NCBI GenBank assembly: GCA_963844055.1
Contig: CAWJMN010000001.1
Span: 1,054,001 to 1,118,000 of the forward strand
DNA length: 64,000 bases
Reading direction: 5' to 3'
Origin: CAWJMN01 sp963844055
GTDB taxonomy: Bacteria > Planctomycetota > Planctomycetia > Pirellulales > Pirellulaceae
In this document: one piece after another, positions 8,947 through 16,382 of the stretch
How positions within the stretch are numbered: position 1 is the first letter of the stretch
Layout of the letters: every line of letters starts with the position of its first letter
The notes under the pieces: model-generated
Databases searched by the model: none
Told to the model about the DNA's origin: nothing
The model's input: the letters and a program-made list of their open reading frames with translations, nothing else
Made by a program: the position numbers and the translations under genes

Positions 8947-9720
8947 ATGTCAATACTGCTAAGGGCGGAAGGGCTGGTAAAGAAGTACGGCTCACGCACG
9001 GTAGTGAATGGCGTTAGCTTTGAAGTCAACCAAGCCGAGGTCGTGGGGCTGATTGGTCCTAACGGCGCCGGCAAGACGACCAGCTTTCGCATGACGTGCG
9101 GACTTGTCGAGCCTGACAAAGGTTCGGTTACCTTGGCCGGCAAGGATGTTACCTATTGGCCCCTGTATCGGCGTGCCAAAGAAGGGGGCATGGGTTACCT
9201 AGCGCAAGAGTCGAGCGTGTTCAAGAAGCTGTCCGTCGAAAGCAACCTGTCTGGCGTGATGGAGCTTCTCGGCTTTGATGCCAAACGGCGCAAAGCTCGG
9301 ACCGACCAACTGCTGGACCAATTCAAGATCGAACATATTCGCAAGTCGAAGGCCGGTTCGCTTTCCGGCGGTGAGCGGCGCCGGTTAGAAATTGCTCGCT
9401 GCTTGGTTTCCAATCCAGACATCATCCTGTTTGACGAACCGTTTACGGGGATCGATCCCATTACCATCAAGGGGATTCAGGTCATCATTCGAGATCTATG
9501 CCGTCAAGGGATTTCGATCTTGATCACCGACCACCAGTTCCGAGAGACGCTGCAAATTACCGATCGCACGTACTTGGTAGCCAAGGGGCTGATCGAATGT
9601 CACGGTTCTCCGCAAGAAGTACTCAATCATCCCAAGGCGCGTGAAGTTTACTTTGGTGAGGATAGCCCTGGCGAAGACAATTCGCTCGTCCGTCCCCGCC
9701 GCCCCACCATTGGGGTCTAG
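8947..9720 (+). CDS. lptB: LPS export ABC transporter ATP-binding protein
   Basis: This 257-residue ATPase matches LptB, which powers transfer of lipopolysaccharide from the inner membrane with LptF/LptG. Visible motifs are Walker A GPNGAGKTT, Q-loop YLAQESSVF, signature LSGGERRR, Walker B IILFDEPFTGID and the H-loop ITDHQFRETL, where LptB usually has DHNVRETL. The C-terminal tail after YFGED is longer than usual by about 15 residues. I chose the internal ATG at 8947 because AGGAGG lies about 12 bases upstream; the longer frame overlaps the lepB stop and adds poor sequence. No lptA, lptC or lptFG gene is adjacent. Confidence 0.9.
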   Translation: MSILLRAEGLVKKYGSRTVVNGVSFEVNQAEVVGLIGPNGAGKTTSFRMTCGLVEPDKGSVTLAGKDVTYWPLYRRAKEGGMGYLAQESSVFKKLSVESNLSGVMELLGFDAKRRKARTDQLLDQFKIEHIRKSKAGSLSGGERRRLEIARCLVSNPDIILFDEPFTGIDPITIKGIQVIIRDLCRQGISILITDHQFRETLQITDRTYLVAKGLIECHGSPQEVLNHPKAREVYFGEDSPGEDNSLVRPRRPTIGV

Positions 9721-10226
9721 TACGGTGGTCGGCTTGGCAACCGTCGCCGGAAATGCCGCTTTTTGCGGACCGATGCCGGCGAAAGCGTTCCAAAATCGGG
9801 TTTTGACCGGCGTTTCATCCGCTTGCCCCCAAGCCCGTCGGCAACTAGGATAAATGTCGTTAGGGATTTGCGGCCGCTTGCAGCCTACACCTGCTAAAGA
9901 GCCTTCACCGATCTGAAAAGCGATGCTTTTCAGCGTGCAATCGATCCCGGCCAAGAGCCGACTCTTTCTTTGAGTGTTGCCTTTTGGCCTGCTGGCGCAT
10001 ACGACCAGCACGCAGCCTTGGCGATCACGCCGATGCAGCGACCCGGGGATCTTTGCTGGCGAAGCTACTTGCTTCAGCAGAATGTTGGCCCACTTGCGGC
10101 AAGGACTAGGCGTTTCCCAAAGGTTTTACTTTTGCGACGTTCGCCAAGATGTTCTCTCCATTTTCGCAGGTACCTAATCCGCGAGATATTGCCGCTTCGT
10201 GATCTGTTAGGGTGAGTAAAAAAGTA
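9721..10226. other. Long leader region before the PLP-enzyme pair (505 bp)
   Basis: No gene is apparent. It contains a nested inverted repeat near 9744-9783 (CGCCGG/CCGGCG outside CCGC/GCGG) that may end the lptB transcript, and a perfect 9-bp hairpin at 9913-9933. The rest is the leader of the trans-sulfuration genes. I could not match it to a known riboswitch consensus by eye. Confidence 0.4.
9913..9933. repeat. Perfect 9-bp inverted repeat in the leader region
   Basis: CTGAAAAGC and GCTTTTCAG flank a GAT triplet, giving a perfect stem about 290 bp before the PLP-enzyme start. A three-base loop is tight for RNA; it may equally be a protein-binding dyad. No T-run follows. Confidence 0.5.
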
Positions 10227-11411
10227 ATGGCTACCGAAAAACGCCTCGGTCCTTCAACGTTGTCTGTGCATGCGGGCGAAGCTCGCCAAAAGCTGGGGGA
10301 CGCCATCGTCGACCCCATCATCAACACGGCCACGTACACATTCACCAGCACGCAAGCGGTGATTGATTTCATCCAGCAAAAGCAGCCACGCGAAGAGTAC
10401 GGCCGATACGGCAACCCTGGCGAAAAAGTCGTAGAGCGAAAGCTGGCCGCCTTGGATGGTGGCGAGACGGCGCTACTGTATTCCAGCGGCATGGCTGCAT
10501 TCGTTGGCCTGTTGATGGCGAAGGTCAGCGCGGGGGACGAAGTGGTCTTTTTCGACGAGTGTTACCATCGCAGTCGCGAGTTCTGTACCAAGCAGCTCTC
10601 TCGCTTTGGTGTCGTCACGCGTCAGGTAAAGACGGGCGACTACGACGCCATGGCAGCTGCCATCAATAGCAAGACCAAGCTGCTGATTAGCGAGTCGCCG
10701 ACGAACCCACACCTGAGCGTCATTGATTTGGAACGCTTTGCCGCGATTGGCAAGAAGCACAAAGTCGAAACGATGATCGACGCGACTTTGGCAACCCCTT
10801 ACAACCTACGTCCACTCGACTTTGGTGTCGATTACGTGCTCCATGCGGCGACGAAGTACCTCGGTGGCCATAATGACTTGCTGGCCGGCGTACTGATCGG
10901 AAGCAATGAACTGCTAGAGCCAGTTCGAAAGCTACGCGGCATCATGGGGGCCGTCAATTCGCCCCAGAATATCTATTTGTTGCAGCGTGGTCTCAAAACA
11001 TTTGAATTGCGGATGCAACGCCACAATGAGAATGGTCAACAGGTGGCCGAGTTCTTGGCAAAGCACCCACGCGTGGAGAAAGTCTATTATCCCGGACTAA
11101 AATCGCATCCCGGCCATGATGTCGCTGTGCGTCAAATGCGTGGTTTTGGTGGCTTGATCACCTTCCTTGTAAAGGATGCTGATTGGCGTCAGACAGCCAA
11201 CGTGGTGGATGCGACGCAGATCGCGCGCATCGGGCCTAGTTTGGGTGGTGTCGAGTCGCTGATCGAACAGCCTTATGTGATGAGCTACTTTGAAGCGACC
11301 CCCGAAGACCGCAAACGCTTTGGCATTCCCGACAACATGATTCGCTTGGCGCTGGGAATTGAGAATGCAGAAGACCTCATCGACGATTTGCGTCAAGCGC
11401 TGGAACACTAG
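10227..11411 (+). CDS. PLP-dependent trans-sulfuration enzyme (cystathionine gamma-synthase/lyase family), copy 1
   Basis: A 394-residue member of the Cys/Met-metabolism PLP enzyme family, acting on cystathionine, homoserine esters or related substrates. Family features are YGRYGNPGEKVVERKLAALD, the cofactor lysine in AATKYLGGHND, the EQP segment in SLGGVESLIEQP and the C-terminal IRLALGIE signature. Sequence alone does not separate gamma-synthase from beta-lyase or gamma-lyase. The ATG at 10227 has an AGGGTGAG stretch about 10 bases upstream; GTG at 10212 is the alternative. The next gene is a second, divergent copy 51 bp downstream in the same direction, so the two probably form an operon for methionine/cysteine interconversion. 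Confidence 0.88.
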   Translation: MATEKRLGPSTLSVHAGEARQKLGDAIVDPIINTATYTFTSTQAVIDFIQQKQPREEYGRYGNPGEKVVERKLAALDGGETALLYSSGMAAFVGLLMAKVSAGDEVVFFDECYHRSREFCTKQLSRFGVVTRQVKTGDYDAMAAAINSKTKLLISESPTNPHLSVIDLERFAAIGKKHKVETMIDATLATPYNLRPLDFGVDYVLHAATKYLGGHNDLLAGVLIGSNELLEPVRKLRGIMGAVNSPQNIYLLQRGLKTFELRMQRHNENGQQVAEFLAKHPRVEKVYYPGLKSHPGHDVAVRQMRGFGGLITFLVKDADWRQTANVVDATQIARIGPSLGGVESLIEQPYVMSYFEATPEDRKRFGIPDNMIRLALGIENAEDLIDDLRQALEH

Positions 11412-11462
11412 TTGCGCAGTAGATGGTCGACGAAGGTTGCTTGTTGAAAGAGAAGTGTCCCC

Positions 11463-12605
11463 ATGAAGTTTCGCACCCGTGCCATTCACGTCGGCAATCA
11501 TCGTGACAAGCAAACGGGGGCGGTCGTTCCTCCGCTCCATTTGGCATCGACCTTTGTGCAGCCGGGCGCTGGCGAATGGGGAGAGTTCGACTATTCGCGC
11601 AGCGGCAACCCAACACGCAGCAACTTCCAGCAGACGCTTGCCTCGCTGGAAGGGGGCGTGGGTGCTTTGGCCTTTTCAACCGGCATGTCAGCCACACACT
11701 GCGTGATGATGATGCTTTCCGCGGGAGACCATGTCCTTGCCGGCAGCGATATTTACGGCGGAACCTATCGCCTGCTGCACAAGGTGATGAATCGGAGTGG
11801 CATTCAGGTCACACTGGCCCCCAGCACCGACCTTCAGCAGTTTGAAGCGGCCATCACGCCAGCCACCAAATTGTTATGGATAGAAAGCCCCGGCAACCCG
11901 CTGATGTCGATCACTGATATTCGCGCGGTGGCTGAAATTGCCAAGCGTCGGGGCGTTCTACTGGGCATCGACAGCACGTTTGCCACACCGGCCCTAACAC
12001 AGCCTCTAGAACTTGGTGCAGATATCGTGATGCATTCTGCCACCAAGTACATTGGCGGGCATAGTGACTTGCTGGGAGGCGCCTTGATCGTCAAAGACAA
12101 AGCGCTGCTAGACAAGTTGTACTTTGTGCAAAATGCGACGGGCGCAGTCATGGGGCCGCTGGAATGCTTTTTGGCTAGTCGCGGTTTGAAGACGCTAGAA
12201 CTGCGCGTGCATGAGCAAAGTCGCACGTCGCTGAAGCTGGCGAAGTGGCTTCAATCCGATTCGCGGGTTTCGCGCGTGTTGTATCCTGGACTTCCCGACC
12301 ATCCGGGACATGACATTGCTGCAAGGCAAATGCAGGGGGGCTTTGGCGCGATGCTTACCTTTGAGGTAAAGGGAGATTTCGCCAAGACCAAACGAGTATG
12401 CGAATCGACCAAGCTTTTTCAATTGGCCGTGAGCTTGGGAGCCGCCGAGTCCCTCATTGAACAGCCCGCCAGCATGTCGCACGCTAGTTATGATGCGGCC
12501 GCACGTGCAAAGTTCGGAATTACCGACGGGCTGATTCGCCTTTCGGTGGGACTGGAAGATTTTGATGATCTTCGCGACGATCTCGACCAAGCACTAAATG
12601 CGTAA
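11463..12605 (+). CDS. PLP-dependent trans-sulfuration enzyme (cystathionine beta/gamma-lyase-like), copy 2
   Basis: A 380-residue Cys/Met-metabolism PLP enzyme. It shows the FDYSRSGNPTR motif that contacts the cofactor phosphate, the IESPGNPLM segment, the cofactor lysine in HSATKYIGGHSD, SLGAAESLIEQPASMSHA and the C-terminal IRLSVGLED. The last two match the lyase/synthase signatures better than copy 1 does. It is probably the partner step to the upstream enzyme, for example synthase plus lyase, in trans-sulfuration. Start ATG follows an AAAGAGAAG ribosome site. A hairpin lies just downstream, and the following gene is convergent. Confidence 0.9.
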   Translation: MKFRTRAIHVGNHRDKQTGAVVPPLHLASTFVQPGAGEWGEFDYSRSGNPTRSNFQQTLASLEGGVGALAFSTGMSATHCVMMMLSAGDHVLAGSDIYGGTYRLLHKVMNRSGIQVTLAPSTDLQQFEAAITPATKLLWIESPGNPLMSITDIRAVAEIAKRRGVLLGIDSTFATPALTQPLELGADIVMHSATKYIGGHSDLLGGALIVKDKALLDKLYFVQNATGAVMGPLECFLASRGLKTLELRVHEQSRTSLKLAKWLQSDSRVSRVLYPGLPDHPGHDIAARQMQGGFGAMLTFEVKGDFAKTKRVCESTKLFQLAVSLGAAESLIEQPASMSHASYDAAARAKFGITDGLIRLSVGLEDFDDLRDDLDQALNA

Positions 12606-12610
12606 CCCAT

Positions 12611-12642
12611 AAAAAAACGCACCGGCATTTCTGCCAGTGCGT
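12611..12642 (-). terminator. Terminator between convergent genes, with U-run on the minus strand
   Basis: Stem ACGCACTGGCA / TGCCGGTGCGT (one mismatch, read on the minus strand) with a GAAA tetraloop, followed by seven T residues on that strand. It serves the Cys-rich secreted protein gene and may also form on the + transcript of the PLP enzyme. Confidence 0.8.
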
Positions 12643-12701
12643 CTCACGGGAATCTTGTCTAAACGCAGCCTGTGCTGGAAGGCTGCATTAGTGTCTTTCG
12701 C

Positions 12702-13505
12702 TTAGCGAAGTGGGTTCTTAGGAACGCCATAACCCTTGCTGCTCGTCGAAGGACGGGCAACTGGTGCAGCTTCCATGTCTTCTTCAATCGCGGTTGCCTT
12801 AAGCACCGAGCTTTCACGACGGGTGCTGGCAGCGGTTACATGGCTGGCATTGGCAACCTTTGCGGCGGGCTTAGCGGTCGAAGCATAGCTAGGACGCTTG
12901 GCGGCAACCGTGGTTGGACGCGATGGCAAAGTCTTTGGCACTACTTTGTAGGACGAGGTCTTTGGTGCAGCAGGCTCTGGTTCAACATTGCCAGCAGGCG
13001 TTGGAACAGGGCCGGGCGAAGGGAGCGTTTCTTGGTAGGTTGGCTCGCCGATCATCTCGCCATCGACATATCCGCCGCCACCACCACAAGTGCTGCAGCC
13101 ACCAAGCCCTTGCTTGTGACAGATGTTCCGCCAGCGTGGCAGCATGGGACCGCATCCACCAAGTCCGCACTTCGAACAGCCCGAGCCAGCACCGATGCAG
13201 CTGACGCCGCAACCGTGACCGCTACGTGGACCACAAGGGATGAGGAAGTCAAAGGTGCGACCGATCAAGCGGGCCGTGGCAGGAATCACGCAGCGAAGTG
13301 GAGGTAGGCAACCTTGATTGCCCGTTCGGCATCCACCGCAGGCACTTCCGCAAGGGGCTTCGTTGTAGTCCACCCAAAGCAGGTCGTGAGCTGGACGTGG
13401 GTGAAGTACCGTCTTGCCGCCGCCGCAGCTTGCGCACTGTGCGGATACGACGCTAGGAAGCAAGACAAATAGGGCGGCAATCCAAGGCAACTTCTTAAGC
13501 AACAT
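12702..13505 (-). CDS. Secreted Cys/Gly-rich protein of unknown function
   Basis: A 267-residue protein with a clean signal peptide (MLLKKLPWIAALFVLLPSV, cleavage near VSAQ). The mature N-terminal half is rich in cysteine and glycine (CASCGGG, CGSACGGC, CSKCGLGGCG, CSTCGGGGG), suggesting disulfides or metal clusters. The C-terminal half is Pro/Thr/Ser/Lys-rich and looks disordered. The ATG at 13505 follows GGAAGGG and gives the signal peptide; the longer frame adds 36 residues. Proteins of this style recur in Pirellulales as surface or envelope components, but I cannot assign a function. A terminator follows about 60 bp after the stop. Confidence 0.75.
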   Translation of the reverse strand: MLLKKLPWIAALFVLLPSVVSAQCASCGGGKTVLHPRPAHDLLWVDYNEAPCGSACGGCRTGNQGCLPPLRCVIPATARLIGRTFDFLIPCGPRSGHGCGVSCIGAGSGCSKCGLGGCGPMLPRWRNICHKQGLGGCSTCGGGGGYVDGEMIGEPTYQETLPSPGPVPTPAGNVEPEPAAPKTSSYKVVPKTLPSRPTTVAAKRPSYASTAKPAAKVANASHVTAASTRRESSVLKATAIEEDMEAAPVARPSTSSKGYGVPKNPLR

Positions 13506-13768
13506 GGCGGTTTCCCTTCCGAGTGGTTTGAGGGCTGCCGACTCACTTCGTGTGATTCTTTCCAGCAACAGCCGAGCAGCAAGCCTGGCCTCATAGGCAA
13601 AGCTCACCCTCAAGGTTCATCGAACCGCTACAGGCCGACCCGTAAGAACTTTCGTTTTTGTCGATAGAGTGGCCGCAGGCTTTGCAAAGCTCGCAAAGCC
13701 CCGATGTTGACAGGTGGGTGTTAAGATAGTGCTCAGCAGACGCGTTAGCGAGATGGGCTTTGTTTCTT

Positions 13769-15115
13769 CTATTGCTGAGCTCTGGTAGAGAGCAATTCTC
13801 CCTTGTGAGGGCTGAGTTTGATTTTGTTATCGATGATTTTGACGGGGGCATAGCGACGCAGTTCGGTGTCGAAAGACTGGATCAAGTCGATGGTGAAGCT
13901 GGTATCGCGTCTGAGCTGGCCCATTTTTTGCCAGGAGTCTTTTAAGCGTTGCGTGATGGATTGTGCAGCCGCCACCTTATCCATTTGTTCCTTAATCTTC
14001 GCAGCACGAACTTGATGACCAATTAGCTCAATCTCTACCGAGGTTTGGAACCCTTCTAACTGCTGCAAGCGAGGGGAATCAGGAGGAAGGTCGGCTAGTT
14101 TCTGTTTGTAAGCTGCCAATCGCGCATTGCAACTTGCGATTTCCACATCCGCTTGGAATTTGAGCGACTGAAGATCCACATTTAGCTCTTCATTTGAGAG
14201 TTTAGCGATACCTTTATTCTCTTCTTGTAGTGCGAGGTTTTCTTTTTCGACCTGCTGCAATTGCTTGTAAAGGTCTTGCAGCTTTTCAAGCTGAACCTGT
14301 CGATCACTAGCAAGTGCCAATTGCAAAGGGCGGGTGTATCCGTAGTCGATAAGTTTTAAAAGCGAGAGTACGCGTTGCTTGGTCTCTTCTGGTGAGTCGC
14401 CAAAGACCATGAAAGAGGCCTTCTTGGGCTCAGTGGGGCCAATGATCTGGTTATCTTCATTTCGCTGAATCTGCTCCTCGTGAATGAAGAAAAGTTCTGT
14501 GGCTCCAGCTGTTGAAAAGTAATCAAGCTCTTCCTGAGTAAGTGTGTCGGCAGGAAGCTGGTCCAGGACAGGCTTCAATGTTCTTTTTGTAGGTCGCCGA
14601 CGATTGGCATTGAGGTCAACTTTTGATCCAAAATAGTGCCCGAGAAACGCATCGCCATTTGCGCCAGACACGAGCCGAACGGCGTAGGTTTTCTCATGAT
14701 CCGCAGCAAAGATAGATTGCTGCGGCCTGTTATTGAGGAAATTAATATCCGAGGTGAACTTGCCTTTGGGAGGAACCTCTACCATGAAAAGGGCGGCAAA
14801 CTTAGCATCGAGATAAGTGGAATAAACAGAAGAAGCACTTTTTGAAACTTCAGAAGTTTCCACAAACTCTACGTCTCGCTTGGGAACCGCGTTGATCTTC
14901 TCGACGGTCCATTCTGATGGGCCAACGGCAATAACTTTTGCAATTAGCGTGTCCACTTCAGCTTCTAGCCGCTTCGCCGAAAGTGGCTCCTGTGATGTCG
15001 CCGGAGTTTCCTGAGTAGGTGCCTTTGCTGGGGGAGCTGCATCTTGCCCGAAAGCATCCCCTGAAAGGTACGTCAGCATTGCTGCCGTACCAGCGATTAG
15101 CCATGTGCGCTTCAT
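13769..15115 (-). CDS. Exported coiled-coil protein, unknown function; possibly frameshifted at its 3' end
   Basis: 448 residues as read, with a signal peptide (MKRTWLIAGTAAMLTYLSG, cleavage near AFGQD), a Pro/Ala/Thr linker, a mixed alpha/beta region to about residue 240, and a long Gln/Glu/Lys/Leu coiled coil from about 265 to 400. Start ATG follows AAGGAAG. The frame ends at 13769, eight bases after a GCTCAGC (coding strand; + strand 13774-13780). If that were originally GCTAGC the protein would run on to 13591, adding about 60 residues including LCELCKACGH; total length would be 3n+1 as in the other faulty genes. This extension is only a candidate. No family recognised. Confidence 0.7.
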   Translation of the reverse strand: MKRTWLIAGTAAMLTYLSGDAFGQDAAPPAKAPTQETPATSQEPLSAKRLEAEVDTLIAKVIAVGPSEWTVEKINAVPKRDVEFVETSEVSKSASSVYSTYLDAKFAALFMVEVPPKGKFTSDINFLNNRPQQSIFAADHEKTYAVRLVSGANGDAFLGHYFGSKVDLNANRRRPTKRTLKPVLDQLPADTLTQEELDYFSTAGATELFFIHEEQIQRNEDNQIIGPTEPKKASFMVFGDSPEETKQRVLSLLKLIDYGYTRPLQLALASDRQVQLEKLQDLYKQLQQVEKENLALQEENKGIAKLSNEELNVDLQSLKFQADVEIASCNARLAAYKQKLADLPPDSPRLQQLEGFQTSVEIELIGHQVRAAKIKEQMDKVAAAQSITQRLKDSWQKMGQLRRDTSFTIDLIQSFDTELRRYAPVKIIDNKIKLSPHKGELLSTRAQQ

Positions 15116-15558
15116 GGGTACTTCCTTGCGTAACTGGTGAGAGATTGAGGGAGCAATTTTGTAGGGGACCACGATAGTGTTTAACCCCTTCTGATGTGGG
15201 AGTCAACGTTTTTAGCCTGATAGATTCGTAGGTAAGGCTTGGATTGCTTGTCCCGCCCTATTCCTGATTGTCTAACAACCGGTGAATTCTTCGGCGAAAA
15301 CAGGGTCGTGTTTAGAAAGCGTTTAATTCATCAGTCGCAGTGAGATAATGCTATAAGTGGATGGCAAATCAACACTTGCGCCTAACAAATGGCTGCCTCT
15401 CTTTCGATGAAATGTGAGTCGTTAGAGGTGCTACACCAATTCGCTGGACGGAAATCTGCCCTAGGGAGGGCTTGGTTGCTATAATCCAGTAGTGGCTCTT
15501 TTGAGCACTTTGCTTCCCTGTTCTGCCACATTTTGAGCCCACAGATCCTCAGTAAGAA
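15116..15558. other. Divergent intergenic region (443 bp)
   Basis: Lies between two divergently transcribed genes and should contain both promoters. I see no ORF with a ribosome site, no tRNA and no strong hairpin. Confidence 0.4.
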
Positions 15559-16309
15559 ATGTCACGCCGCGACAATATCGATCGACTTCTCCGTGAATGG
15601 CCCTATGACCCCGAGGGGGTGAGCGTTCGCCGCAAAAAAGGGGCTGACGGCCGAGTCGTATTGCAAATGCGGATGGATTTGGGGCTGATGCAGTTGGAAA
15701 CCACCGGTCGCCCCGATGGCAAAAAGCCAGAAGGTTGCGAGACCTTCTACCACCACCTGGTGGATCGCTGTGCCAGCGAGGGAGAAGACTACCGGCTTAC
15801 TGATACTGAGTGCGACGAAGCCGACCGCGAGTTCGTCCAGTTCTATCACCGCCGCGTCTGTTGGCTGAGCACTGCGTGAATTTGAAAACGCTATGGCCGA
15901 TGCCGACCATACGCTGGCCCTGATGGACCTCTGTCGCGAGCATTCGCCCGACGACCAGTGGACCCTGTCGCACGAGCAATACCGCCCGTTTGTGATGTTC
16001 CATCGGACGCAGGCCGCTGCATTGGCAGCGCTTAATCAAAAGGGGGCGGAGGCAGCCGTCGAAGAGCTCAACCAGGGGCTCGACAAGATGCGGCAAGTCT
16101 TTGTCGACTACAACGCCGATGAAGAGTTCGACGAGGATGAATTAGTCCTGCGGCTGACAGAGCTGCGAGAATCGCTACGTCAACACTTTCGTGTGGGCCG
16201 TACGCTTCAGGAACAGCTGGTGGATGCCGTGGCTTCCGAAAAGTACGAACTGGCCGCAGAGATTCGCGACGAGCTCGCTCGGCGAGAGTTCCGTCCCAAG
16301 CTTGGCTAA
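15559..16309 (+). CDS. UVR-motif protein, frameshifted at 15864-15876
   Basis: Two adjacent frames (15559-15879 and 15869-16309) make one 249-residue protein. The first ends FVQFYHRRVCWL then TGA. The second, read back from its ATG, gives ALREFENAMADADHTLALMD and is blocked by a TGA at 15866-15868, so the shift is fixed to a few bases at GCTGAGC (15864-15870). With GCTAGC the join reads WLALRE, without any break. The C-terminal 30 residues (LVDAVASEKYELAAEIRDEL) form a UvrB/UvrC-type UVR motif, a helical hairpin used in protein-protein contacts. The N-terminal part is a planctomycete-type domain of unknown role. It is probably a functional gene with a one-base fault. Confidence 0.8.
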
Positions 16310-16310
16310 T

Positions 16311-16356
16311 AAAAAACGCTGGCATATCTTCAAAGACATGCCAGCGCTCGTTTTTT
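16311..16356. terminator. Bidirectional terminator between convergent genes
   Basis: Perfect stem CGCTGGCAT / ATGCCAGCG with six A residues before it and a six-T run after it, so it can work on both strands. It separates the UVR-motif gene from the AAA-type ATPase gene. Confidence 0.85.
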
Positions 16357-16382
16357 AAGCTGCTTTGGAAGCAAGCAATCGA

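Noticed and set aside
10212..12605. Recent duplication or mobile element around the two PLP enzymes
   Set aside because: The proteins are divergent in sequence and there are no flanking repeats or transposase genes.
15864..15876. Programmed +1 frameshifting as the cause of the breaks
   Set aside because: The affected genes are unrelated, have no common slippery context upstream and share only the hexamer; several are housekeeping genes that are not frameshifted in other bacteria.
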